A DNA stretch of 64,000 nucleotides from Candidatus Tanganyikabacteria bacterium (lineage in GTDB: Bacteria > Cyanobacteriota > Sericytochromatia > S15B-MN24 > VGJW01), in assembly GCA_016867265.1 (NCBI GenBank), contig VGJW01000016.1, forward strand, positions 1 through 64,000, in the 5' to 3' direction. Shown in pieces: positions 41,607-50,029 of the stretch. A program made the position numbers and the translations under genes. Within the stretch, counting starts at the first letter, position 1; the number at the start of each line of letters is the position of its first letter. A model generated the notes under the pieces. It made no database searches. It was not told the origin of the DNA and worked only from the letters and a program-made list of their open reading frames with translations.

Positions 41607-41707
41607 AGTATGGCCGTTTCTTGGCTAGGCGGGATGCCGCTTGCCGCCTGTGAGATCGGATACACGGATCAGGGCCCGTGTCCCGCCGCGCAGGCGACCC
41701 GGATCGG

Positions 41708-42733
41708 TCAGGGCTGTTCCAGCAGCACCTGGTGATGGCCCCACTCTTCCCCGTTGGCCATGAGGTGGAGCTCCTGCAGGGCCATCAGGCCGGCGCGCCA
41801 GCGACGGCGCCAGACGGGCGCCTCGTCTCCCTTGAGCTTGCGCAGTTGTTCCATGACCGAGACCTCGCGCGTCGCCATGTTCTCGATCTGGCCTTGAAGA
41901 GTCCGCGCCATATAGGTGCCTGGCATCGCCCACCATGCGTCGAGGCGCCAGGGACCAAGCTGGCCGGCAAAGACGTCGAGCGTCGTCACATGGCACGCCT
42001 TGAGCAGGTCCTCGCCAAGCCACGCGAGCGGTTCCATAGGTAGCACGTGGGGAACGTCCGAGTGGCTCGGCAGCTGGACCAGAAGCGTGCCGCCGGGTTC
42101 TGTCCACGCGAACATCCGGTCCAGCAGGCGCTTGTGGTCGAGCCACCTCGCCGTTCCTTCCACGGCAACCAGGCGCTCGAAGGTGGTTCCGGGATCGAAT
42201 CGGCTGAGCGAGCTGGTTCTGACCTCGAGGTTGAGCAGGCCACGCTGCCGTGCCTGGCGGGTGACGTGGGCCGCAATCGTGGCGTTCGCGCATCGGGTGA
42301 CGACCTTGCTTTGGCGGAATCGCGCCGCCAGGTGGAGGGCCGTCCCCCCCAGCCCGCCCCCCAAGTCAAGGATCGAATCGCCGTCGGCGATCCGTGCACG
42401 CTGGGCGATCAGCTCGAGGGCCGCTTGCTCCGCAGGCTCTTGCCGCAGGTCGTCACTGTCGGCAAACCAGGGACCCGTGAGCGAGGCGGGACCCAGAAGA
42501 TGGCTGTGAAGTGCCGGTGGCGCCGCGCCCTCGGGGTGCAGCAGGCCAGCCTCGGAGGCGACGAGGGGGCCCTTGGCGAGTGCCTCGAGATGTTCGTCCG
42601 TGCGGCGGGCCACTCCCTTGGTCCCGCCTTCGCGCAGTTGTCGGGCCAACGTCAGGGCCCGGCCCCGGAACTGGCCGGCCAGGATGTCGTCAGGCAGGAA
42701 GCCCCTGTCGATCAGGCGCTCGAACACTCCCAC
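41708..42733 (-). CDS. SAM-dependent methyltransferase, cyclopropane-synthase-like
   Basis: 341 residues from a GTG at 42733; a second GTG two codons later is possible. A Rossmann motif I, SILDLGGGLGGTALHLAARF (about 119-138), and motif II-like strand fit a class I methyltransferase. The N-terminal segment (IDRGFLPDDILAGQFRGRAL) and RWLDHKRLLDRMFAWTEPGGTLLVQ resemble the cyclopropane-fatty-acid-synthase / coclaurine N-methyltransferase branch. The substrate cannot be told; lipid or small amine are likely. It is a single gene, divergent from the DJ-1 gene and 102 bp downstream of the repeat lipoprotein promoter region. Confidence 0.78.
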   Translation of the reverse strand: MGVFERLIDRGFLPDDILAGQFRGRALTLARQLREGGTKGVARRTDEHLEALAKGPLVASEAGLLHPEGAAPPALHSHLLGPASLTGPWFADSDDLRQEPAEQAALELIAQRARIADGDSILDLGGGLGGTALHLAARFRQSKVVTRCANATIAAHVTRQARQRGLLNLEVRTSSLSRFDPGTTFERLVAVEGTARWLDHKRLLDRMFAWTEPGGTLLVQLPSHSDVPHVLPMEPLAWLGEDLLKACHVTTLDVFAGQLGPWRLDAWWAMPGTYMARTLQGQIENMATREVSVMEQLRKLKGDEAPVWRRRWRAGLMALQELHLMANGEEWGHHQVLLEQP

Positions 42734-42900
42734 GATCTTCAGGACCTCGGGGGGGGGAGCCGGTTGCTTTGGGGCACGGTCGGTTGCGCGGGGCGGTTGT
42801 GGAGGATTTAAGGAGGATATCAGGACCGATACGCGGTCGCTTGTGTCCGGCGTGGCTTGTCGGCAAGATGCTGTGGTCGGTTTTCCTGATGGAGGTCGAG

Positions 42901-43440
42901 ATGCGTGTGCTGCTGCCCCTGTTCACGGGATTCGAGGAAATCGAGGCCGTGACCGTGCTCGATGTCTTGCGGCGGGCGGGCCTTGACGTGGTGACGGCCG
43001 GTCTTTCCCCTGACCCCGTGGTCGGCGCCCACGGCCTGCCGGTTCACGCCGGGCAATCCCTGGATGCCGTATGCGATGAGGTCTTCGATGCCATCGTCCT
43101 GCCCGGGGGAGGGGGGACCCGACGGCTGGCTGAGAATCACGGCCTTGCCGCTCTGCTCCGGCGGCATGTGGCGGCCGGCCGGTGGACCGCTGCCATCTGC
43201 GCGGCCCCGACGGTGCTCGCCGGCCTGGGCCTGCTCGAGGGGCGCGCCGCGACTTCGTGGCCCGGCGTCCACGAGGCGATGGTCGGGACGGACTATCGGG
43301 AGGATGCCGTCGTCATCGACGGACCGTTCGTTACCAGCCGCGGGCCCGGAACGGCCATGGCCTTTGCCTTGGCACTGGTCGAGCACTGGTGTGGCGGTGA
43401 CAAGGCCGAGGAGCTGAGGCGCTCCATGGTCGTAGCTTAG
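42901..43440 (+). CDS. DJ-1/ThiJ/PfpI-family protein
   Basis: 179 residues from the ATG at 42901, with GGAGGT 4 nt upstream (an ATG at 42889 is part of that site). The DJ-1 fold is clear: LLPLFTGFEEIEAVTVLDVLRRAGLDV at the start, VLPGGGGTRRLAEN, and the nucleophile-elbow Cys in AAICAAPTVLAGLGLLEG. It is closest to the YajL/DJ-1 branch, implicated in oxidative-stress or glyoxal protection. Stands alone. Confidence 0.9.
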   Translation: MRVLLPLFTGFEEIEAVTVLDVLRRAGLDVVTAGLSPDPVVGAHGLPVHAGQSLDAVCDEVFDAIVLPGGGGTRRLAENHGLAALLRRHVAAGRWTAAICAAPTVLAGLGLLEGRAATSWPGVHEAMVGTDYREDAVVIDGPFVTSRGPGTAMAFALALVEHWCGGDKAEELRRSMVVA

Positions 43441-43522
43441 CCAAGGCTCGACCTATTCATGACGGGGTCGGCCGCAAGCCAGCCGACAACCATGGGGTCG
43501 TCGAGGCTTCGGAGGACCCTTA

Positions 43523-43939
43523 ATGCCCCAGATCCGTTTCGCCGGCCGCCCCGTGCAGGACCGTCATGTCGTGAAGCTGGTCGAGGGCCGGACCGAGGCC
43601 GCTTTGGCCCAAGCCCATCGCAACAACGTCGATGATGTCTTCATCAAGGTCGGGCAGGACGGCTGGGTCGCCTCGGGCAGCCACATCGCCACGGATTTCA
43701 GGCCCGGCCAAGAGGCCGAGATCGATGGGCGGCGAGGGCTTGTCGTTCATGTCGAAAAGCAGGGCATCGCCCCGATGGTTGCGGGCGCTGTTGCCGGTGC
43801 AGCGCTGGGTGGCGCCTTGGGTACGGCAGCGCGGGTGCCGGGCCTGGGGGCGTGGCTGGGAGGTTTCCTCGGTGCCGGGTTGAACCGTGCGATGCGGGCC
43901 GAGAATCCCGGGTTCATGCGCATCCACGCGGCCGACTGA
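43523..43939 (+). CDS. Hypothetical protein with C-terminal glycine-zipper helix
   Basis: 138 residues. GGAGG lies 7 nt before the ATG. Not recognised. Residues 1-75 look like a small beta-rich domain. Residues 82-118 are a Gly/Ala-rich hydrophobic stretch (GAVAGAALGGALGTAARV, then LGAWLGGFLGAGL) that could pack as a glycine zipper in a membrane. There is no signal peptide. It is convergent with the glutaredoxin-like gene 18 bp away. Confidence 0.65.
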   Translation: MPQIRFAGRPVQDRHVVKLVEGRTEAALAQAHRNNVDDVFIKVGQDGWVASGSHIATDFRPGQEAEIDGRRGLVVHVEKQGIAPMVAGAVAGAALGGALGTAARVPGLGAWLGGFLGAGLNRAMRAENPGFMRIHAAD

Positions 43940-43957
43940 ACGGCCTCCGGGCCTCAG

Positions 43958-44200
43958 TTACCCCGCCTTGCTGACGTAGTGGGCGTCGAGATGGCGCAGG
44001 ATGTCCTCTTCGTCCGATAGGACGATGTCCCCGTCGACCAGGACCGGGACGGTCGGCTGGCCGGAAACGTCGATGACCTGCTGGCGCTTGCTGCGATCCC
44101 TGGGAATGTTGATGCAGACGTAAGTCAGCAGCAAGTCGCTCATCCGCTGCCGCACCATCTGGCAGTAGGGGCAACTCTCGAACTGGTAGAGGGTCATCAT
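43958..44200 (-). CDS. Glutaredoxin-like protein (CPYC)
   Basis: 80 residues with active-site CPYC at about 10-13, cis-Pro in QPTVPVLVDGD (about 48-58) and a final helix DEEDILRHLDAHY. This is the glutaredoxin / GST-N fold. It would use glutathione or a related thiol for disulfide exchange, or bind an Fe-S cluster. GGAGG lies 9 nt before the ATG; a second ATG follows directly. Confidence 0.9.
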   Translation of the reverse strand: MMTLYQFESCPYCQMVRQRMSDLLLTYVCINIPRDRSKRQQVIDVSGQPTVPVLVDGDIVLSDEEDILRHLDAHYVSKAG

Positions 44201-44329
44201 GGGCAGGGTCCTCCGCGCTTAACCAGACAGCCTTCAAGCTTAAGCATAACTTAGCACCTCTGGACGTCAGCCGCTCTCCGGGACCTGCGATAGAACCGGT
44301 GTTCCCTTCTCCGGGACAGGAGGCACACC

Positions 44330-45094
44330 TTGGCTACCGCACACCTGATGCCGATCGACAGTGGCAGGCTGTCGGCGCGCAAGCTCCGGGCACCTTCTGC
44401 CCAGGGCCACGAGCGCCCCGGCCGCGGCCCCGCCTTTGCCTACGTGCTGCAGCCGCAGGACACGCTCTATGCCATCGCCCGTGCCAGCGGCGTACCGCTC
44501 GCCGAGCTGATGCGGCGCAATCCTTCGATTCAGGGATCGACCCCCAAGGCGGGTGAGCGCCTCTGGATTCCCGATCTTCTTCCCGCCTCGGCGGGCGACC
44601 CCGTGGCCTCTCTTGGTGCCCGAGTGGCGGCAGGTGGCGAGATCCGCATCTCTCCGGACCGGCGGTTCGTAGCGGTCCTTGACGCCACCTTGGCTGATCG
44701 GCCCAATGCGGTTACCGTCTACGAGCGCAAGGCCGCCCGTCGTATTGCCGTCCCCCAGGCCGCGGCCCATTACATCTGGAAGCGCCTGTCCTGGACGCCC
44801 GATGGGTATTTGCTGGCGATCGAGGGATCTCGCCAGACCCGCGATGCCGAAGGCGGCGTCTTGTCCGCGTTCGACCCCGTGACCGCAGACAAGGGTGTGC
44901 TTCTGACGCCACACCTGGCCTTGGCCGATCTGGAGTCGGAGGGTTTCGACCCGGCCTTGGCCGAGGTGGTCGGTTTCAAGCCCGTCAAGCGGCGTATCCA
45001 TTACCGGCTCGCTTTCATCGAGCATGGTGAGCGCCAGCTGCGCCACAGTGACTGGGAAGTCGATCTGGACAGCGGCGTTCGTCGTCGTCTCTGA
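44330..45094 (+). CDS. LysM-domain protein
   Basis: 254 residues from a TTG at 44330; AGGAGG lies 6 nt upstream, which decides the start. A LysM domain occupies about residues 37-81 (YVLQPQDTLYAIARASGVPLAELMRRN, then GERLWIPD). The remaining 170 residues are beta-rich, not recognised (ISPDRRFVAVLDATLADRPN, SWTPDGYLLAI), perhaps propeller-like. There is no signal peptide. LysM binds peptidoglycan or chitin-type glycans, so export by another route, or binding to envelope precursors, must be assumed. Convergent with tldE. Confidence 0.72.
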   Translation: MATAHLMPIDSGRLSARKLRAPSAQGHERPGRGPAFAYVLQPQDTLYAIARASGVPLAELMRRNPSIQGSTPKAGERLWIPDLLPASAGDPVASLGARVAAGGEIRISPDRRFVAVLDATLADRPNAVTVYERKAARRIAVPQAAAHYIWKRLSWTPDGYLLAIEGSRQTRDAEGGVLSAFDPVTADKGVLLTPHLALADLESEGFDPALAEVVGFKPVKRRIHYRLAFIEHGERQLRHSDWEVDLDSGVRRRL

Positions 45095-45113
45095 AGCTGC
45101 CAGGCGTTTCCGT

Positions 45114-45146
45114 CGAGGGCCTCAACCTTCCAGGTCGAGGCCCTCG
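45114..45146. repeat. Inverted repeat between LysM gene and tldE
   Basis: CGAGGGCCTC (45114-45123) and GAGGCCCTCG (45137-45146) pair perfectly with a 13-nt loop, covering the last codons of tldE. It sits between convergent genes and may slow transcription from both sides, but there is no T-tract. Confidence 0.5.
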
Positions 45147-46474
45147 ATCACGAGGGCCGGACAGCGCACGCAGCCCAGGAAACTGCCCTGCAGGAAGGTC
45201 TCCCGACCGATTGCCACGACGCCCATCAGCATGTCGAGGATGCCCTGCGTGAAACGGGCATTGCGGTGGGCCCCCACGATTCGGCCGTCCCGGACTTGCA
45301 GGACACCATCCCGCGTCAAACCCGTGATGCGCGTGGCGCGAGGGTCCAGAACCGACATGTAATGGAATCTGGTGATGAGCAGGCCATCTCCCAGGGCAGA
45401 CAGCATGGCCTCGCGGTCGTGCGTCCCGGCCTGCATGTCGAGGTGCACGGGAAAGGGGCCGTAGGGATTCGGTGGCGGCAGGGCGTGGCCGGTCGACACG
45501 AGCCCGGCTTGGCGAGCCGACCGCGCATCATGGACGCAGGTGCCCGGAAGTCCCTCCCGTAGCAGGTCGACAATCTGCCGCGGGACGCCTTCATGGTCGA
45601 AAGGCATGGCCGGCATGGCCGGGTCCAGACCGTTGTCGCGCAGCGTCACGGCAGGTGACACGACCCGCTCGCGCCCGGACGACGCGAGGAAAGAGGTGCC
45701 CTGCGCGACAGCAGTGGCACCGAAGCTGATATACGCAAGCAGGGTCAGGAGGTCGGCTACCGCATAGGGTTCGAGCATCACCCGGTGCCGACCGGCGGCC
45801 GGCGGCGCGACGGGTTGACCGGCCAAAGCGCGGGTGAGGGCCTCGATGCCGAGGTCATCGGGGCGAATCGTCCGGTGGTCCGGACTCAGGCGCGCGGCGT
45901 ACCCGCTCGCCTCGTCGATGCTGGCCACCGCGGACCATTCGGCGCGCGTACCGAGATGGTGCGCCCAGACGCCACGGGAGTTCCGCACGGCCAGTACACG
46001 ACCCTCTGTGGCGTGGTGGCCGGATGCCTCGCCACCCTCTTCGGCAATGACCGCCATGAGCTTGTTCACGGCGTTCTCCCGGTCATCCGGCGCGACGTGC
46101 AGGGTAGCCGCATGGCAGGTTTCCGGGATGCACGCCACGGCTGCAGGCGTGGCCAGTCCGGGGTATCCGGGGGCCGGCGGTTGTATGGCGGCCATGGCGG
46201 CGGCCCTGTGCGTCACGCGCTCGATGCCGAAGCGTGTCAAGTCCGTGGTGGTGGCGATGCCGACGCTGTTGCCCCGGATGGCCCGGACGCGCAGTTCAAG
46301 GGAGGTCTCGCTCGTGTGTTGGCGGATGACGCCCTGGCTGAACCGGGCGAGGTGATGATCCGTCCCCATGAGGATGATCTCGGCTTCGTCAGCGTGACAG
46401 AGCGCGAGGGCCTCGGCCGTGATGGCTGCCAGCGTTGCCTCGTCCCACGGCAGGCTCGGACCGGATGTGGTCAT
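45122..46474 (-). CDS. tldE: TldE/PmbA-like subunit
   Basis: 450 residues. TldD/PmbA family fold but with no HExxxH metal motif, which marks the non-catalytic TldE partner. Family features include SLELRVRAIRGNSVGIATT, FDHEGVPRQIVDLL, GLVSTGHALPPPNPYGPFP and the end VGVVAIGRETFLQGSFLGCVRCPALVIEGL (given as about residues 415-444). TldD-TldE form a heteromeric zinc protease that trims peptides, such as leader peptides of RiPPs or unfolded peptides. The start overlaps the tldD stop (ATGA). Confidence 0.88.
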   Translation of the reverse strand: MTTSGPSLPWDEATLAAITAEALALCHADEAEIILMGTDHHLARFSQGVIRQHTSETSLELRVRAIRGNSVGIATTTDLTRFGIERVTHRAAAMAAIQPPAPGYPGLATPAAVACIPETCHAATLHVAPDDRENAVNKLMAVIAEEGGEASGHHATEGRVLAVRNSRGVWAHHLGTRAEWSAVASIDEASGYAARLSPDHRTIRPDDLGIEALTRALAGQPVAPPAAGRHRVMLEPYAVADLLTLLAYISFGATAVAQGTSFLASSGRERVVSPAVTLRDNGLDPAMPAMPFDHEGVPRQIVDLLREGLPGTCVHDARSARQAGLVSTGHALPPPNPYGPFPVHLDMQAGTHDREAMLSALGDGLLITRFHYMSVLDPRATRITGLTRDGVLQVRDGRIVGAHRNARFTQGILDMLMGVVAIGRETFLQGSFLGCVRCPALVIEGLDLEG

Positions 46475-47910
46475 GCGCCGACCTTGACGTCACGAAAGCG
46501 GGCTGCGGGTGTCCCGTGGCTGACACGGGCGAACTGCCTCGGTTGTCCCTTGCCGCAATGCGGCACGGACCAGAGGTTCCAGGTCTCCGGCCCACCGAGG
46601 GCATCGAGCGTCCGCCAGAAGTCCTGGGTCCTGCCTTGGTAGCCGGGCCGGGACAGCATGCGACCGAGCCGGCCCTTGCGAATCTCCCAGGCAATCTCGG
46701 TCCCGAAGCGGAAGTCTTCCCGTCGATCATCGATGGACCACGCCTGGTTGGTTGCCATGTAAATGCCTTCGTCGACGTCCGCGATGAGCGCCTCCAGGGA
46801 CGGGTGGTCGCCCGGCTCGAGGTGGATGTTCGGCATCCGGATCAGCGGCAGGCGGTTCCATCCGGCCGCGCGCGCCACGCCGCCGGGCACGTGGCCGGCA
46901 AGCGCGGCCGTTTCCCGGTTGCCCAGCAGGCCCTCGAGGCGCCCGGCGACGAACAGGGGGAAGCGACCCGCCGGCACGCCCTCGTCGTCGAATCCGTAGG
47001 TCCCCAGCCCCCCGGGCGTGGTGGCGTCCGCCCAGACATTTACCAGCGGGTTGCCCAGATCGAGCCGCCCGACATCCTCGGGTCCGATGAAGCTGCCGCC
47101 CGCGAACGAAAGTTCCTGGCCCAGGATGCGGTCATGCTCGGCGGCGTGGGCCAGCGACTCATGCAGCTGGATGGCCATTTGCGACCCATCCAGCACCACG
47201 GTGGTTCGGCCCGGAGAAACCGCCGGCGCCGTGCACAACCGTACGGCCTCCTCGGCGATGCGGGGGGCGTTGCGGACAAGATCGAGGCCCAGCACGTGCT
47301 CGTAGCCTCCCGTCCATCCGTGGTGGCCGCGGGCATCCGGATAGGACCTGGCGGCAGAGCGACCTTCGACCTCGGCCCGGGCCTCGAGGGCGCAGGCGAC
47401 TTCGGTGAGCGTCTGTTCGACGAAGGCTCCTTCCGTGTTGCCGAAGAACTTGTGGTGCCGATCCCAAGCCATCATCGCCTGCCGGACGCGAATGCCGGAG
47501 ACCCTGGCCATGGCATCGTCGGCTTCGCAGAGCAGGGCCAGCTTGTCGCCCAGGGGCACCGTGAAGGGGTCGACGAGAAATGGCGTCTGCCAGTGACCGC
47601 GGCTTCGGACAGGTGGGCCCAGGCTGAGTCCCGGACGGCGCCCATGGCTGGCGGCCCGTGCGATGGCGATGGCACGGGTCGAGGCGGCCTCGACCCGTGA
47701 GCGTCCGAGGTCCGAGGTCGCGGCAAATCCCCACGCGCCATCCACCAGCACCCGGACGCCCAGACCGACGCTTTCCTCCGAGGACAGGCGCGTGACATCA
47801 CCATTGACCACGTTGATCGCCTCGGACTGGGTCCTGACAAATCGACCATCGGCATAGGTGACATGCTTCGCTGCGCACGCATCGAGACACCACTCCAAGA
47901 CCTCGCGCAT
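46471..47910 (-). CDS. tldD: TldD-like zinc metalloprotease subunit
   Basis: 479 residues from the ATG at 47910. The family metal motif reads HESLAH (about 250-255) with a further Glu in AAEHD (258). N-terminal YADGRFVRTQSEAINVVNGDV and C-terminal SVPHCGKGQPRQ are usual. It forms the catalytic half with TldE, encoded next. TAGGAT ends 7 nt before the ATG, so the operon may be leaderless. A longer frame to 48072 would run through the divergent hslO start and is rejected. No RiPP precursor gene is evident nearby. Confidence 0.9.
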   Translation of the reverse strand: MREVLEWCLDACAAKHVTYADGRFVRTQSEAINVVNGDVTRLSSEESVGLGVRVLVDGAWGFAATSDLGRSRVEAASTRAIAIARAASHGRRPGLSLGPPVRSRGHWQTPFLVDPFTVPLGDKLALLCEADDAMARVSGIRVRQAMMAWDRHHKFFGNTEGAFVEQTLTEVACALEARAEVEGRSAARSYPDARGHHGWTGGYEHVLGLDLVRNAPRIAEEAVRLCTAPAVSPGRTTVVLDGSQMAIQLHESLAHAAEHDRILGQELSFAGGSFIGPEDVGRLDLGNPLVNVWADATTPGGLGTYGFDDEGVPAGRFPLFVAGRLEGLLGNRETAALAGHVPGGVARAAGWNRLPLIRMPNIHLEPGDHPSLEALIADVDEGIYMATNQAWSIDDRREDFRFGTEIAWEIRKGRLGRMLSRPGYQGRTQDFWRTLDALGGPETWNLWSVPHCGKGQPRQFARVSHGTPAARFRDVKVGA

Positions 47911-47917
47911 GGTCCCT

Positions 47918-47923
47918 ATCCTA
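47918..47923 (-). promoter_or_regulatory. Leaderless -10 of tldD (TAGGAT, N7, ATG)
   Basis: TAGGAT on the minus strand (47923-47918), seven bases AGGGACC, then the ATG at 47910. Only 29 bp separate it from the divergent hslO -10, so the two promoters must share upstream DNA. Confidence 0.5.
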
Positions 47924-47952
47924 CCCCGGGACAGTGGCCTCGGGCCTGCCTT

Positions 47953-47961
47953 TGCTACAAT
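47953..47961 (+). promoter_or_regulatory. Extended -10, leaderless, of hslO (TGC-TACAAT, N7, ATG)
   Basis: TGC (47953-47955), TACAAT (47956-47961), seven bases GGGCCCC, then the ATG at 47969. There is no Shine-Dalgarno. Clearest member of the leaderless group in this window. Confidence 0.65.
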
Positions 47962-47968
47962 GGGCCCC

Positions 47969-48895
47969 ATGGCCGATCTTGCCTTGCCCGATGCTGCCGA
48001 CGTCCTCGTCAAGGTCACGGCGGCCGACGAGCGGATTCGCGTCCTTGTCGTGCGTTGTACCGGCGTGGTCAACGAGGCCCAGCGCCGTCATCAGACTTCC
48101 CCGCTAGCTTCGGTGGCGCTCGGGCGCGCCCTTGCGGGTGGCTTGCTCCTCTCGGCAGCGCTGATGAAGGACCAGGGGCGCCTGACCATCCGGGTCGTGG
48201 GCAAGGGGCCCCTGGGCGGCATCCTCGTCGATGCGGGGCACGACGGTTCTGTCCGGGGCTACGTGGCCCACCCGGATCTGGATTTGCCGCTCACGGAGGG
48301 GGGCTTGCTCGACGTGGGGCAGGCTGTTGGACGCAACGGCTTCATGTACGTCACGCATGATTCCGGAGAGGCGACGTACACGGGTGTCGTCGAGCTGGTC
48401 TCGGGTGAGTTGGGTGACGACTTCACGCATTATCTGGCCCATTCCGAGCAGATACCGGCGGCAGTCTCCCTGGGGACGCAGATTTCCGGCGAGGGGGAGG
48501 TGGACGTGGCCGGTGGCCTTCTTGTCCAGTTGCTCCCTGGTGCTGGTGACGAGATTGCGTGGCGCCTCGAACAGAACGTCAAGGCCATGCCGCCCTTCAG
48601 CCACCTTGCCCGTGCAGGCGCGGATCCCTACGACATCGCGCTTTCGGCGCTCGGTGGCTTCAACGCCACGCTCGTCTCCCGTCAGGAAGTGCGCTTCCAT
48701 TGCCAGTGCTCCGAGGAGCGGGTCCATCGGGCCTTGGCTTCACTGGGTTCCGCAGAGCTCAGGGCCATGATTGCCGAGGACGGCAAGGCCGAGGTGCGGT
48801 GCCATTTCTGCAACCTCCACTACCAGATCTCGGCCGAACAACTCGGCGCTCTGGCGGCCAGCCTTGTCGGCCCCGGGGACGATGACGTCACCTGA
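47969..48895 (+). CDS. hslO: Redox-regulated chaperone Hsp33
   Basis: 308 residues from the ATG at 47969. The core has VALGRALAGGLLLSAALMKDQGRLTIRV...KGPLGGILVDA, and the C-terminal redox switch is intact: CQC (about 255-257) and CHFC (about 287-290). Hsp33 holds unfolding proteins when its zinc cysteines are oxidised. The last 14 bp overlap the next gene. First gene of a run hslO, CoaX-like, DUF1284. Confidence 0.95.
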   Translation: MADLALPDAADVLVKVTAADERIRVLVVRCTGVVNEAQRRHQTSPLASVALGRALAGGLLLSAALMKDQGRLTIRVVGKGPLGGILVDAGHDGSVRGYVAHPDLDLPLTEGGLLDVGQAVGRNGFMYVTHDSGEATYTGVVELVSGELGDDFTHYLAHSEQIPAAVSLGTQISGEGEVDVAGGLLVQLLPGAGDEIAWRLEQNVKAMPPFSHLARAGADPYDIALSALGGFNATLVSRQEVRFHCQCSEERVHRALASLGSAELRAMIAEDGKAEVRCHFCNLHYQISAEQLGALAASLVGPGDDDVT

Positions 48896-49586
48896 AGCAC
48901 CCCGGGGTGTTTGCTTGGTCGGCAACACCCACGTGCAGGCGTTCAGGCTCGTCGACGAAGTCCTGGCGAGGGTGGCGAGCCTGCCTACGGGTGGCTTGCT
49001 GGATGGGGCGGATGGCAGCGTCCTGGGTGTCGGGCCGGGATACGTGGGCGTGTCCGTCGTCCCCGAGGCCGAGGACCTGCCTGCCTTGGTCGGCGTCCGT
49101 TGGTTGCGGCCGACACAGGCGCCGATGCCGCTTCGTTACGGGGACCCCGCGACGCTCGGGGCGGATCGACTGGCTGCTGCCTGGGGCGCTTGGTGCCTGT
49201 TGGGTGGCCCCGTTCTGGTCGTTGACGCGGGCACGGCCACGACCTTGTCCCGGGTCGGTGCGGGGGGCAGTTTTGATGGGGGAGCCATCACGCTGGGTGT
49301 CGGGGCAACCTTGCAGGCCCTCGCCGATCGCGGCGCCAGGCTGCCGCTGGTTTCGGCTGCGCTGCCAGCCGCAGGGCTCGCCACCGATACGGAAGCCGCC
49401 ATCCGGCTTGGCGTGGTCGGTGGCCACGCGCACACGATCGCGGGTCTGGCGGGCGAAATTGCCCCGGGCGTGCCACGCGTGATCACGGGGGGAAGCGCGG
49501 CGCTGCTCCATCCGCTTTTGCCCGGTTTCCTGCACGTGCCGGACCTGCAGGCACGGGGTGCGTTGGCGTGGGCGTTCGCCCTGTGA
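48882..49586 (+). CDS. CoaX-like (type III pantothenate kinase family) protein
   Basis: 234 residues from the ATG at 48882, inside hslO by 14 bp. CoaX features are LRYGDPATLGADRLAAAWGA (about 94-113), LVVDAGTATTLSRV (about 122-135), GGAITLGVGATLQALADRGARLPLV and VITGGSAALL. Type III PanK makes phosphopantothenate for CoA. The N-terminal phosphate loop, normally DIGNT, reads LVGNT here, so the conserved Asp is missing. It may be inactive, use another residue, or have another ligand. Length is slightly short (usual about 255). Confidence 0.78.
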   Translation: MTSPEAPRGVCLVGNTHVQAFRLVDEVLARVASLPTGGLLDGADGSVLGVGPGYVGVSVVPEAEDLPALVGVRWLRPTQAPMPLRYGDPATLGADRLAAAWGAWCLLGGPVLVVDAGTATTLSRVGAGGSFDGGAITLGVGATLQALADRGARLPLVSAALPAAGLATDTEAAIRLGVVGGHAHTIAGLAGEIAPGVPRVITGGSAALLHPLLPGFLHVPDLQARGALAWAFAL

Positions 49587-50029
49587 GCGAAGGCGAAGGC
49601 ATCGGTGCGCTCAGGGCCCACCACGTCATGTGCGTGACGACATTCGCCGGCAAGGGATACTCCACGGGATTCGTCCGGGAGATGACCCGTGTCTGGAGGG
49701 CCATTCGCGACGGCTCCGTCGCTCAAGTCCTGGTCACCGCCGAGGCCGATCCTGTCTGCCATGCCTGTCCGCACCTGCGGGATGTCGAGAACCCCGAGAG
49801 CTGCCGGTTTCAAGCCTCGGTGGCTTCTCGGGATCGCAGGATGATCGAAGCGATGGGCTGGACGGAAGGGCAGCCCGTCGACCTGGTTCAGGCCCTCGAG
49901 GTGGTCCATGAAAGCCACACGGACCTCATGGCTCGCGTGTGCACCGGTTGCGAGTGGGTGCCCATCTGTTCCCGGCAGCGCTTCACGCTGCGTGAGCCAG
50001 CGTTCGACCCGGGATCGCCCGAGGCCTGA
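49583..50029 (+). CDS. DUF1284 cysteine-rich protein
   Basis: 148 residues from a GTG overlapping the previous stop (GTGA). The N-terminal HHVMCVTTFAGKGYSTGFVREM (given as about residues 14-35) matches the DUF1284 pattern HHLLC...GYS..F. At least six cysteines follow (VCHACPH, SCRF, CTGCEW, ICSR), enough for a metal site or Fe-S cluster. The family is of unknown function. Its stop codon abuts the convergent LysM gene's stop (TGATCA), leaving no intergenic bases. Confidence 0.8.
   Translation: MSEGEGIGALRAHHVMCVTTFAGKGYSTGFVREMTRVWRAIRDGSVAQVLVTAEADPVCHACPHLRDVENPESCRFQASVASRDRRMIEAMGWTEGQPVDLVQALEVVHESHTDLMARVCTGCEWVPICSRQRFTLREPAFDPGSPEA

Noticed and set aside
46471-48072. Longer 533-codon frame for tldD
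   Set aside because: It would run through the hslO start and the two promoter elements; the ATG at 47910 gives the normal family N-terminus.
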